Positions 1 to 7,331 are shown, numbered from the stretch's first letter. The stretch is 13,232 nt of DNA from Planctomycetaceae bacterium (GCA_031267635.1 JAIRYX010000402.1:1-13232); one strand, 5' to 3'. The notes: a model not told the origin generated them from the letters alone. Made by a program: numbers and translations.

Positions 1-723
1 TTCCGGTTGGTAAGCGACAGCAATCTCGGCGGGATGACTTAAAAATTCGCCTTGATAATCAATGCGAATCTTCCGCGCCAACGGAAATTTTTCGTCGGAA
101 TTTTTGAAAACTCCGCGAACCGGCGCGATGTTAATCGCTTCAATTTTTCCGATTCGTGATTGAAATTTCAGCATGTCGTAAACAAACCACGAACCGCTTG
201 CGCTGGTTATCGTGAGAGTATTTCCTATTTTTTTCACCGCCGTTTTGGGAAACGCAACAGAATATGTTTCCGGTTTTGCCGCTTGGGGATTGTTCAAAAT
301 ATCGTCGTTTTTCGCGTTGCGCGATGTTGCCAACGTTTTTTTCTGACCGTTCAAATCCACGTCAAAAACCGTCGGACTGTTGTAATGTCCCCAGCCTTTG
401 ATTGTCAATTCATACGCGGCGGAATCTTCCTCTGTATTTTCCGGCAAATCAAATTGAATTGAGTAAGCGTACTTTTTCTTTCCTGCCCAAACGTCCTGAG
501 AGCTGGGATGAATGTAAGGAAACTCTTTTTTCGCGTCGAATTGTCCGATCTGAATATTTACGCCTTGTGGAAAAAGTTTCGGCACATCTTCATATTTTCC
601 CGCGGAAGCCAATTCTGCGAAATTGCCGTCATCAACGCCAATCATCCAAATGTCCGTTGCAAACACGGCTTGCGTTCCAAGTAAAAAGAACAACAACGCC
701 AAAAACTGTTTTATCGCTTTCAT
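1..723 (-). CDS. Secreted protein with N-terminal PL4/rhamnogalacturonan-lyase-like beta-sandwich domain (3' part off window)
   Basis: The reverse strand is open without a stop from the ATG at 723 to the window edge, giving 241 codons; the C-terminus is missing. Residues 1-22 form a signal peptide: MKAIK, then a Leu/Phe-rich core, ending VFA before TD. Residues 24-65 contain WMIGVDD and IQIGQFD. Residues about 85-190 read as a beta-sandwich domain: YSIQFDLPE, ELTIKGWG, FDVDLNGQ, then GNTLTITS and SGSWFVYDMLKF. The IxFDLPE, VNGQ and GSWxxYD pattern resembles the non-catalytic domain of family 4 polysaccharide lyases, which planctomycetes also attach to glycosidases. The later APVRGVFKN segment would begin the next domain. 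An extracytoplasmic role in polysaccharide binding or breakdown is inferred. The catalytic part lies outside the window, so the enzyme class is unknown. No strong Shine-Dalgarno is visible (AACGAG about 8 nt upstream). Confidence 0.72.
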   Translation of the reverse strand, partial: MKAIKQFLALLFFLLGTQAVFATDIWMIGVDDGNFAELASAGKYEDVPKLFPQGVNIQIGQFDAKKEFPYIHPSSQDVWAGKKKYAYSIQFDLPENTEEDSAAYELTIKGWGHYNSPTVFDVDLNGQKKTLATSRNAKNDDILNNPQAAKPETYSVAFPKTAVKKIGNTLTITSASGSWFVYDMLKFQSRIGKIEAINIAPVRGVFKNSDEKFPLARKIRIDYQGEFLSHPAEIAVAYQPE

Positions 724-855
724 AAAATTCTCGTTTCTAACAAGGAAACTTGTCATTTTGTTCACAAAAATTTTTGCCAAATCTACGTCAATTTGCAGGC
801 AAAAATAGATTCTATCAAGATTTTGTTTTTTTGACAACAATGTCAAATTTTTATT

Positions 856-1305
856 TCATTTCAAATAAACAGGTTTTTCAATCGTTATATCAAACCTATT
901 TTTCATTATAGGAATTTCACATTCCAACGGCGTATCATTTTTCGTTATATATTTTCTTTCAATAAGCTGACGAAATCCGTTGATGGATTGCACCGTATTT
1001 CCCATTGAATCTTTTTGCGTTTGCTTTGTTTTAGATTCGATAGGTTCTTCCGCGCCGGTGATATAGACTTTATACTTTCCTCTGGGAATACCGTCCGTTT
1101 CTTTGAGCGTGCCGACAACATAAGAACCGTCCGATTGAATTTTTGCTCGAGATAAAGACGTTTCCGAAGAAAAATTCACCGTTCCTTTCGTCAGTGGAGT
1201 TCCGTCTTCATAAGTCACTTTTCCTTTAAGCGGAAAATTTTTTCCAGAACAACTGACAAAACAAACGCAAATAAGCGTTAAAATAAAACTGTATTGTAGT
1301 TTCAT
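856..1305 (-). CDS. Small lipoprotein with a carboxypeptidase-regulatory-like (beta-sandwich) segment
   Basis: A 149-residue protein. Its signal sequence ends FVSC, so Cys19 is the likely lipidated residue (an imperfect lipobox, Phe at -3). The mature part starts LKGKVTYEDGTPLTKGTVNF, then DGSYVVGT and PRGKYKVYITG. This is the pattern of short planctomycete lipoproteins related to carboxypeptidase-regulatory-like domains (GxVTxxGxPLxxGxVxF ... G.Y.G.Y.V.I.G). The end of the protein reads CEIPIMKNRFDITIEKP, also beta-rich. GAAAGAA about 6 nt upstream of ATG 1305 is a fair ribosome binding site. Such genes are often found near DUF1559 genes, as here (1593-2735, same strand), but a 287-bp gap containing two palindromes separates them, so cotranscription is uncertain. 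Cell-envelope location is supported; function is unknown. Confidence 0.82.
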   Translation of the reverse strand: MKLQYSFILTLICVCFVSCSGKNFPLKGKVTYEDGTPLTKGTVNFSSETSLSRAKIQSDGSYVVGTLKETDGIPRGKYKVYITGAEEPIESKTKQTQKDSMGNTVQSINGFRQLIERKYITKNDTPLECEIPIMKNRFDITIEKPVYLK

Positions 1306-1471
1306 TGTGATTCTTTCAATTTTATATTAGTATGTTCAATGACTGTTTTTTGCCGCGAATGATTTGAAATTTGTGATAAGGTTTTATTTATTCGTGGCTA
1401 ATAATTTTTTTGAATTTACATAAGTAAACTATTTTGAATGGTTATCGAACATGGTTCTTATGACGGCAACA

Positions 1472-1498
1472 GTAGAGGCATATGTAATATGCCTCTAC
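1472..1498. repeat. Perfect 12-bp-stem palindrome (GTAGAGGCATAT arms)
   Basis: GTAGAGGCATAT is followed by three bases and then its exact complement ATATGCCTCTAC. It lies between the DUF1559 gene and the lipoprotein gene. Neither strand has a T-run after it, so it is not a standard intrinsic terminator. It looks like the short dispersed GTAGAGGC-type palindromes seen between genes in various bacteria; that comparison is from memory. Confidence 0.7.
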
Positions 1499-1518
1499 GT
1501 TTCAACACTTAATTTTTG

Positions 1519-1573
1519 GTAACTATTCAGTCGCTCAAACCAATACATCCGCACGGGGCATCTGAATAGTTAC
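1519..1573 (+). repeat. 56-bp hairpin repeat family, copy A
   Basis: It begins GTAACTATTCAGTCGCTC and ends GGGGCATCTGAATAGTTAC. The outer 12 bp of the arms are perfectly complementary, and the loop (AAACCAATACATCCGCAC) matches the other copies. It lies 20 bp beyond the DUF1559 stop codon, so it may also stabilise or end that transcript, although no T-run follows. Confidence 0.85.
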
Positions 1574-1592
1574 GATTTTTGTTAACAAGACA

Positions 1593-2735
1593 TTACGGAA
1601 TACTCGCCGCTTTTCCATCATTCATTATGGAAAGAGCTTCAAGAATATCAAACGTAATGGTTGAGGAAATTTGCTGAATTGAACCGTCGCCGAATAAAAA
1701 CGGGCAAACGCCGGTGTGATAACTTCCGAAGCCGTAGGAACGAATTGGATTGTATTCGTCTTCTTTGAAATCTCCGGCGCGAGCAATAGTATGTTGTAAC
1801 GGACTGTTCGGCGGAATGCCGTTGGCGTCGTCAAAACTACTGATATTTCGTCCGCTGGACGGCGATTTCCAAATGCCGGTCATCAAGATAGAACAATCAC
1901 CGCTATTGGGTTGATTTTTCGCCGTACCACCGTTTGTTGTGGAATCACATTTTCCGACACGTCCCAATGGAATGTGTTTTTCGCCGATAAAAAGTTGGTT
2001 ACTCAATCCATCCGTTACAGAAGCGAAGGTTACTTGCAATGTCATGGAACCGTCTCGCCATTGACCGGAAGCAGATGGAGCCACTTTGAATGGACTGACA
2101 ATCAATCCCATTTGATTAACTACCTTTCTTGCATCAATTCCGTGCTCCCACCAACCAAGCCCTTGACGCACAGAAACAACATAAGCGTAATCTCCTTGCG
2201 GACCAGCTTTAGCTTCGCTCAAGGTATCAACAATAGCAATGCCTCCACTTCGTTTGGACGGACATTTGTAAATTGGAATACTTCCGAGCGAGTTACGTTC
2301 CGTGCTCGTGATTTTACCGTTCCACATACCGTTAAACGTAACGAATGGTCCCCAATCGGCGTCGTAGTTTTTTTGAATAATCTCAAACGCCGCTTGTTGT
2401 TCGATGTACGGAAGAATCAATCCCCAGAGCGTCGAACGGTTTTCGTCGAAGAAATTGGACGGCGGCAACGCATTTTTTGTGTCGTGAAAGTTGTGAATCC
2501 CCAGACCGAGTTGCTTGAGGTGGTTCGTACACTGCATTCTCCGTGCGGCTTCCCGCGCGGCCTGAACCGCAGGTAACAGAAGTGCAATCAAAATCCCAAT
2601 GATTGCAATCACGACAAGTAATTCGACCAACGTAAACGCTCGGCGAACAAAAGATTTTTTTCCAAATCGGGCAGAAATGTTTGCAATAGTGCGGGCAAAC
2701 AAGAGGGAAATCGCATGTAAACAATGGCGAATCAA
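1593..2735 (-). CDS. DUF1559 (SBP_bac_10) pseudopilin-like protein; ATG start separated by a poly-G frameshift
   Basis: The open frame gives 380 residues if it starts at TTG 2735. Residues 31-69 carry the type IV prepilin signature: RRAFTLVELL with Glu at position +5, a hydrophobic helix, then LLPAVQAAREAARRMQC. The rest is the planctomycete DUF1559 body, ending HTGVCPFLFGDGSIQQI (the H...DG motif) and EALSIMNDGKAASIP. Such proteins are predicted to be processed by prepilin peptidase and to sit at the envelope; their function is not established. TTG 2735 has no ribosome binding site. A far better start is ATG 2815, with AAGGAGA 7 nt before it, but a run of 12 G between them puts that ATG in a frame that stops after about 24 codons. 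A run of 10 or 13 G would join leader and body into one protein of about 406-407 residues. This is either a phase-variable gene caught off, or a homopolymer error. Confidence 0.88.
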   Translation of the reverse strand: MIRHCLHAISLLFARTIANISARFGKKSFVRRAFTLVELLVVIAIIGILIALLLPAVQAAREAARRMQCTNHLKQLGLGIHNFHDTKNALPPSNFFDENRSTLWGLILPYIEQQAAFEIIQKNYDADWGPFVTFNGMWNGKITSTERNSLGSIPIYKCPSKRSGGIAIVDTLSEAKAGPQGDYAYVVSVRQGLGWWEHGIDARKVVNQMGLIVSPFKVAPSASGQWRDGSMTLQVTFASVTDGLSNQLFIGEKHIPLGRVGKCDSTTNGGTAKNQPNSGDCSILMTGIWKSPSSGRNISSFDDANGIPPNSPLQHTIARAGDFKEDEYNPIRSYGFGSYHTGVCPFLFGDGSIQQISSTITFDILEALSIMNDGKAASIP

Positions 2736-2815
2736 CCAGTTTGTGTACCCCCCCCCCCCGATACATTTTTACATAGTTCAAGGAAATTAAACGCTTTGTT
2801 TAGCTTTTTGTTCAT
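2736..2815 (-). other. Out-of-frame leader of the DUF1559 gene, containing the poly-G tract
   Basis: From ATG 2815 the leader reads MNKKLNKAFNFLELCKNVSG, then glycines from the G-run. With 12 G it continues TQTG and stops at a TGA. With 10 or 13 G it continues YTNWLIRH directly into the DUF1559 frame. In the observed frame of the body, a TAA lies just upstream of the G-run and no ATG follows it, so only a non-ATG start is available. The body's own frame, the leader's start signals and the promoter all agree with a single gene interrupted at this point. Confidence 0.7.
2748..2759. repeat. Homopolymer run of 12 C (12 G on the coding strand)
   Basis: An uninterrupted 12-base C run, the longest G/C homopolymer in the window, within the 5' coding region of the DUF1559 gene. 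Runs of this length slip readily during replication. Confidence 0.97.
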
Positions 2816-2822
2816 CACTGAA

Positions 2823-2829
2823 TCTCCTT
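2823..2829 (-). promoter_or_regulatory. Shine-Dalgarno AAGGAGA for ATG 2815
   Basis: On the minus strand AAGGAGA is followed by 7 nt and ATG. This is one of the two strongest ribosome binding sites in the window and is the main reason to prefer ATG 2815 over TTG 2735 as the true DUF1559 start. Confidence 0.8.
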
Positions 2830-2850
2830 AATTTTTTGAATCTGAAAGAT

Positions 2851-2870
2851 AAAAATCACCATTGATTTTT
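2851..2870 (-). promoter_or_regulatory. Perfect hairpin in the DUF1559 5' leader RNA
   Basis: AAAAATCA, a four-base loop, then TGATTTTT form an uninterrupted 8-bp stem between the predicted promoter and the ribosome binding site. It could affect mRNA stability or act as a weak attenuator. The stem is AT-rich, so its stability is modest. Confidence 0.4.
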
Positions 2871-2897
2871 GCCTAACAGTTAAGTTTATTAATTATT

Positions 2898-2925
2898 ATT
2901 ATATACCAAGGTGCAGAATCTTCAA
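2898..2925 (-). promoter_or_regulatory. Predicted sigma-70-type promoter of the DUF1559 gene
   Basis: On the minus strand a TTGAAG -35-like box is followed by a 16-bp spacer and a perfect TATAAT. It lies about 83 bp upstream of ATG 2815, leaving a leader RNA of roughly 75 nt. Predicted from sequence only. Confidence 0.45.
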
Positions 2926-2977
2926 AGGGGGATTATGGAATATTTTGAGATTTTCTTGAAATTTTTCAAAATATTTT

Positions 2978-3095
2978 GTAACGATTCAGTCGTTCAAGCC
3001 GCATAAATTCGTATCGGGCAATTGGGGAGTTGCAGTCATATTTCAGCCCTTATTTATGCTGCATCAGCTCTGCGCAGTCTTGTCCCTTATCTCCG
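2978..3095 (+). repeat. Hairpin repeat copy B with half of a fold-back element
   Basis: The hairpin (2978-3033) begins GTAACGATTCAGTCG, has the family loop (AAGCCGCATAAATTCGTAT) and ends with a degenerate arm GGGCAATTGGGGAGTTGC. The sequence then continues TTTCAGCCCTTATTTAT, the same segment that follows the hairpin in the element at 6580-7168. It therefore looks like a decayed left half of that element. The rest of the 2816-3238 gap holds the DUF1559 promoter, a GGAATCC/GGATTCC inverted repeat around 3137-3166 and T-rich sequence. Confidence 0.65.
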
Positions 3096-3238
3096 AAAAT
3101 TTCTCTCAAGAGTTCCTTTTTTCTCAAAAATTGCTCTGGAATCCCTTCTTTTTTTTTTGTAGGATTCCCAAAATCCTCGATGGGAAGATTCTCTTTTTAC
3201 AAACCTTTGTAGTTTTTACATTTTACCGGAAGAGTCAG

Positions 3239-4546
3239 ATGTTCGGATCGTTGCTTTCAAAATTCCTGAAATCTCCGTTGTTATGGGGCGGATTGGTTAG
3301 TTTTGCGTTTTATGCGGCGTTGCATAGCAAGATTATAACAAACGCTATCGTCGTTCGCTACACCGCCAACCATCCGACCGAATACGCGATTACCGCGATG
3401 TTCTTTGTCGGCATGGCGGCGATTTGTCTTAAATTCTTCGACGTTCGGCAACATTGGTCGCGTCTTCGGGCAGGGAACGTGCTTGAGCCGCAGAATGGTA
3501 CGAAACTCGAACCGCAGGAATCGGTGCGATTGCTCGAACAAGCCGACGACAACCTCCGCAAGAACAGCGAATCGCTGCACGCCGTCCGCATCCGAACGAT
3601 TTTGAATAACATTCGGCATTCTGAATCCGCTGACAAACTCGACGACGACCTCCGCTCGCTCGCCGATGACGATTACGCACGCGCCGAAGCGGATTACGGA
3701 TTCGTCAAGTTGATTATCTGGGCAATTCCGATTCTCGGATTTCTCGGCACGGTGATTGGAATTGCGCTCGCGATGGGGTATTTGTCGCCGGAAGATCTGG
3801 AAAAGTCGCTCCCCAATGTGATGGGCGGTTTGACCATCGCGTTCGATACAACCGCTTTGGCGTTGACGTTGAGCATGATTATTTACTTCTCGCAACACTC
3901 ACTCTGGCGGGACGAACAAAAGATGCTTGACGCGGTTGCGTGGCATGTCGATAACGAACTCCGCGGACGCTTCATCACCGCCGGGCACGTAGGAATTGAC
4001 GGAAATAACGGTCAGTTGGTCGCGGTGCGCATGATGGTTGAAGTAATCCTCGAAACGTTGCAGGATTTGATCCAAAAGCAATCCGACATCTGGGAACAGG
4101 CAATGAAGACGTCGCAATCCCGCTACGTGAATCTTCTTTCGGAAAGCGCGTTGCAGCTCAAAACGGCGATGACTCGTTCCTTGCAAGAAAATGCGGAACA
4201 TCACGCGCTCGCGCTCGCCAAAGCCGAGCAGGATTTAATCCAAAACTCCAAACGGCAAATGATCGATATGTCGAAATCTATCGAACAAAGCGTCACGTCG
4301 TTGCGAGATTTTCAAACGGGAATGGTTCGGCAAAGCGAAACGTTGCGCGACGTAGCCAACGCGATGGGGGACGTCGTCAAAATCGAAAACCAGCTGAATC
4401 ATAATCTTGCGACGTTGGCGGAATCTCGCTATTTCGAGGAAACGCTCAACAGCTTAGCGGCGGCGATTCATCTTTTGAGTTCCAAACAGTTGCCGATCAC
4501 CGTTGCGCCGATTACGCTCAAGCAGGAGAAAGGTCAAGCGGCATGA
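3239..4546 (+). CDS. MotA/TolQ/ExbB-family proton channel protein
   Basis: A 435-residue inner-membrane protein. Predicted membrane segments are at about 14-30, 48-66, 157-181 and 195-218. The last two carry the family hallmark: GFLGTVIGIALAMGYL, then LPNVMGGLTIAFDTTALALTLSM. Residues about 260-415 form a long, mostly helical, coiled-coil-prone cytoplasmic tail that classical TolQ/ExbB lack. In the family, this subunit forms the pentameric proton channel that drives a TolR/ExbD partner. The frame is open upstream to 3056, but GGAAGAG 6-7 nt before ATG 3239 and the start of similarity favour this start. Its stop overlaps the start of the next gene (ATGA), so the two are translationally coupled. 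What the pair energises cannot be told from sequence. Confidence 0.88.
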   Translation: MFGSLLSKFLKSPLLWGGLVSFAFYAALHSKIITNAIVVRYTANHPTEYAITAMFFVGMAAICLKFFDVRQHWSRLRAGNVLEPQNGTKLEPQESVRLLEQADDNLRKNSESLHAVRIRTILNNIRHSESADKLDDDLRSLADDDYARAEADYGFVKLIIWAIPILGFLGTVIGIALAMGYLSPEDLEKSLPNVMGGLTIAFDTTALALTLSMIIYFSQHSLWRDEQKMLDAVAWHVDNELRGRFITAGHVGIDGNNGQLVAVRMMVEVILETLQDLIQKQSDIWEQAMKTSQSRYVNLLSESALQLKTAMTRSLQENAEHHALALAKAEQDLIQNSKRQMIDMSKSIEQSVTSLRDFQTGMVRQSETLRDVANAMGDVVKIENQLNHNLATLAESRYFEETLNSLAAAIHLLSSKQLPITVAPITLKQEKGQAA

Positions 4547-6411
4547 GTTACGCCGGTCGCGGAAGATCAAGCGGAAATGAAAACTGCGTTGCGTTGTTTC
4601 CGTTTCTTTCGGTGCTGATTTGCACTTTGGGAATGCTGATTCTGCTTCTCATTGTTATTGCGAGGAACGCGCGGACTCAAGCGGCGGAACAAGCCGACGA
4701 ACAAGCGAATGTGGCTACCGAATCGCTGCAAGGCGATGCGGAAATGATGCAGGTGATGGCGGACGATTTGATCATCTCAAAAGAAAAAACGATTGCCGAC
4801 GTCGAAAATGAGCGGGCGAAATTGGCGGTTCTCGAAAGCAGTATCGAAAAAATGGTCGCCGAAATCAAGCGAACGGAAAACTCAATTCGAGATCTCGAAA
4901 ACAACCGGGGAAAAATTCAATTCGACCAAAATCAATGGAACGCGGAAATTGCGGCGAAAAAAGAAGCATTGCAAAAAGCGAAAGCGGAATGGGAAGAACT
5001 GCAAAAACAAGCGGCGGACGGCAAAAACAAATCTTACGCGGTGGTTCCGTACCGCGGGCTTAACGGAACGCAACGCCGACCGGTTTATATTGAATGCCGA
5101 AAAGATTGCGTCATTATTCAGCCGGAGGAAATCGTGCTTTATGAAGACGATTTTTTTACCGCCGCGCATCCCGACAATCCGTTAGATGCGATGATTCGCG
5201 CAGCAAGTTTGTTTTATACCGAAACGGAAGCGGTTCCGGCGGGAACAAAACCGTATCCGTTAATTCTTGTGCGTCCCGACGGGATTGATGCTTACTATGC
5301 GGTACGGGCGGCCATTCAATCGTGGAGCGAACATTTCGGTTATGAACTCGTCGGCGCCGATTGGCAATTGCAATTTCCGAACGCGAATGGCGCATTGAAA
5401 CAGCGATTGGAGACGCAACTTGCCGCGTCGCGGGAAAGGATGATGCCGTTCAAAGCGGCGGTGATGAGGCGGCTGGCGGAAAGCGAAAGAGCAACCGCAG
5501 GAAATGGAATTTCAGCGACGGGAAGAAATCAGACAAACAACGGACAAATCGGTGGACGGCGATTTGCCGAAATGTCGGAAGGCGATTCTTCCAACGGCGG
5601 TTACGGAACGAATCACCGTTATCCGGGAACGTTCAACGGAAATGAAAGCAGCGAAGAACGAAAAACGCAGATTGCCAATCTTTTGCCGTCGGGAAACTAC
5701 AGTTCAGTTCCCGACGAACCCTTTTCGCCATCGGTCAACAGCAACCGGAACAATCCGCCGTTTCGTCCCGATCAATTCCTTCAAGCAAAGAATCCCTCGG
5801 CGGCGCAAAACAATAATAACGCTTCCCCTGAAACGCAAAACGCCCTCTCTTCTTTATTTTCCGACTCCTCAATACAAGACTGGCAAACTCCGCGACGATT
5901 CGGCGAACCGCCTCGCGAGCCGTCTCGCAGCGATTCGGCGAACGACCGACTCCCTCAAACGCAAAACTCGCCGTCCCACACCGCCAATCCTAATCCGCAA
6001 CCTTCCGTTCCGCAAACGTCTGCCGCTCGTTCTTCGTCTTCCGGCAACGGTCAAACGGCTCAAATCGACCCGACGCACGATGGAGCAATGCCAAAAGTTT
6101 ACCGAGGCGCGACGGAAATGGTTCGCGTGATCTCCGCAGAATGCCGTGCCAACGCAATTGTGTTCAAAGCGTCGGGAAATCGGGGTATTGACCGCGAAAT
6201 TCTCATCCCGAACAACGGAACGGTCTACGATGTGCAGAACGAACTCGTTCCGGCGATTCGAGAATATGTCGAAACATGGGGACAACCCGGCGAAGGCATG
6301 TACTGGCAGCCGGAAATTTCCGTAATGATATACCCCGGTGCGGAGCGGCGTTTTGAAGAAATCAAATCTCTTTTGCAAGCGGCAAAAATTAAAGTGAACG
6401 GGAAGATGTAA
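4543..6411 (+). CDS. TolR/ExbD-like membrane-anchored coiled-coil protein, partner of the channel gene
   Basis: A 622-residue protein. Residues 15-40 (NCVALFPFLSVLICTLGMLI and onward) form one membrane helix in the position used by TolR/ExbD. The helix lacks the acidic residue that carries protons in those proteins. Residues about 45-158 form a Glu/Lys/Ala-rich coiled coil. Residues 165-280 form a globular domain (VVPYRGLNG, RRPVYIECRKDCVIIQPEEI, PLILVRPDGIDAYYAVRAAI). Residues about 285-515 are a low-complexity Asn/Ser/Pro/Gln linker. Residues 516-622 are a second compact domain (MPKVYRGATEMV, REILIPNNGTVYDVQ, WQPEISVMIYPGAE). The gene overlaps its upstream neighbour by 4 bp. I infer a periplasm-spanning stator or transducer paired with the channel. 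The lack of the membrane Asp argues against a simple ExbD role. Confidence 0.78.
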   Translation: MSYAGRGRSSGNENCVALFPFLSVLICTLGMLILLLIVIARNARTQAAEQADEQANVATESLQGDAEMMQVMADDLIISKEKTIADVENERAKLAVLESSIEKMVAEIKRTENSIRDLENNRGKIQFDQNQWNAEIAAKKEALQKAKAEWEELQKQAADGKNKSYAVVPYRGLNGTQRRPVYIECRKDCVIIQPEEIVLYEDDFFTAAHPDNPLDAMIRAASLFYTETEAVPAGTKPYPLILVRPDGIDAYYAVRAAIQSWSEHFGYELVGADWQLQFPNANGALKQRLETQLAASRERMMPFKAAVMRRLAESERATAGNGISATGRNQTNNGQIGGRRFAEMSEGDSSNGGYGTNHRYPGTFNGNESSEERKTQIANLLPSGNYSSVPDEPFSPSVNSNRNNPPFRPDQFLQAKNPSAAQNNNNASPETQNALSSLFSDSSIQDWQTPRRFGEPPREPSRSDSANDRLPQTQNSPSHTANPNPQPSVPQTSAARSSSSGNGQTAQIDPTHDGAMPKVYRGATEMVRVISAECRANAIVFKASGNRGIDREILIPNNGTVYDVQNELVPAIREYVETWGQPGEGMYWQPEISVMIYPGAERRFEEIKSLLQAAKIKVNGKM

Positions 6412-6579
6412 CAAGCGGACAAGCAAGTCCTTCCTATCCCTCAAGAGTCGAAACAGTCGCTTCATAGCCAAAAAAGCAAAGGTAACTATTACAAAGTCAC
6501 GCAATTTCACTTGGCATTTTTCAATGTAAAATACCTATAAATGTGACATTTTTCATATCAAGAGAAATTGAGAAACTTC

Positions 6580-7168
6580 GTACTATTCAGTTGTCGAAGT
6601 CAAATAAATCCGCACCGGCAACTGGGGTAATTACAGTCAAATTTACCGAAAAATATCACCTATTTCAGCCCTTATTTATCAAGTTTCTCTTATTAGCCAA
6701 CAAAGCCCCCGATATGCGCCCTTACTCTCTTATGTTTCGTTCAATGTTTTTTGATAACAATCCATCCTCTAAAATATAAGGGCATAAGGGCGTATTTGGG
6801 ATCTTTGTTGGTTACGAACTGAACTTTTGCAAATTTGTTTAATACTATAAAATGCGATAGCATATTGATATTTGTAGCTGTTATTTGTATTTTATATACA
6901 AATATATATTTTTGTTCTGATGTCATAAGTATCTAAAAAACGACACCTAATTTTTGTGCAAAAAGACAGTATTTTCGTAACAAATATTTTATTTTACTAA
7001 TGTTTACATGCGTCAAATACCTTATTTTCTAGTTTCATTTTAAACTTTGCAAAAGTTCAGTTACTAATAGAAACTTGATAAATAAGGGCTGAAATGGTAA
7101 AGCCGTGCGGGTAACGATACAGTTGCCCAGTGCGGATTTATTTGGCTTGGGTAACTGAATGGTGTTAC
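6580..7168. repeat. Fold-back element bounded by hairpin repeats C and D (carries a nested 242-bp element)
   Basis: Hairpin C (6580-6634) and the inverted hairpin D (7111-7168) form the ends. Inside them ATTTCAGCCCTTATTTATC, extended by AAGTTTC (ending near 6686), is exactly complemented near 7069-7094. Removing the nested element at 6819-7060 leaves about 340 bp, similar to 10511-10815. Short open frames here (6543-6779) share a peptide with frames in the sister copy and are repeat artefacts. With 7169-7646 this fills the 1.2-kb gap between the TolR-like gene and the LarA gene; 6412-6579 shows nothing recognisable. Confidence 0.75.
6819..7060 (-). mobile_element. 242-bp non-autonomous element (CTGAACTTTTGCAAA ends), copy 1
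   Basis: The element starts CTGAACTTTTGCAAA and ends with its exact complement. It is flanked by TTACGAA (6812-6818) and TTACTAA (7061-7067), a 7-bp target duplication with one mismatch. It is AT-rich with no coding capacity. The reverse complement matches 11794-12033 over its whole length with scattered differences. The related element at 10511-10815 shows the unoccupied site, reading CTACGAA at the same place. No transposase for it is visible in the window. Confidence 0.82.
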
Positions 7169-7331
7169 AAAATCGTTTAAACCATCCGCATAAGCCTGCG
7201 GAGACAAAAAAGCCGTTTCCGGCGGTTGCCGGAAGATTGTAAAAATATGAAAATTCGTTTATAGTAGTTATGGGAAGGTTGTGAAAGTATGGGAGGCATT
7301 ATCCCCACAACCTCGAAAGTACAAAAAATTG
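7169..7331. other. Structured non-coding stretch between two hairpin repeats
   Basis: It contains three further inverted repeats: CCGCA/TGCGG (near 7187-7202), TTCCGGC with loop GGTT and GCCGGAA (7217-7234), and AGGTTGTG/CACAACCT (7276-7313) with inner pairing. No convincing coding frame or T-run is present. It may be further repeat remnants or a structured RNA; sequence alone does not decide. Confidence 0.4.

Noticed and set aside
160..808. Plus-strand frames across the first 800 bases.
   Set aside because: The minus strand carries a continuous 241-codon frame with a signal peptide and domain motifs; the plus frames are short, overlap each other and are unusual in composition.
830..847. TTTGACA/TGTCAAA hairpin followed by a T-run, considered as an intrinsic terminator.
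   Set aside because: The T-run is on the plus strand, but both neighbouring genes are on the minus strand; the 7-bp AT-rich stem is weak.
1911..2576. A 221-codon plus-strand frame opposite the DUF1559 gene.
   Set aside because: It is antisense to a gene with unmistakable family motifs on the minus strand, and has no family resemblance of its own.
5504..6510. Long overlapping frames on both strands within the TolR-like gene.
   Set aside because: They are rich in Arg and Thr and arise as out-of-frame or antisense readings of the linker of the 4543-6411 gene, which is coupled to the channel gene.
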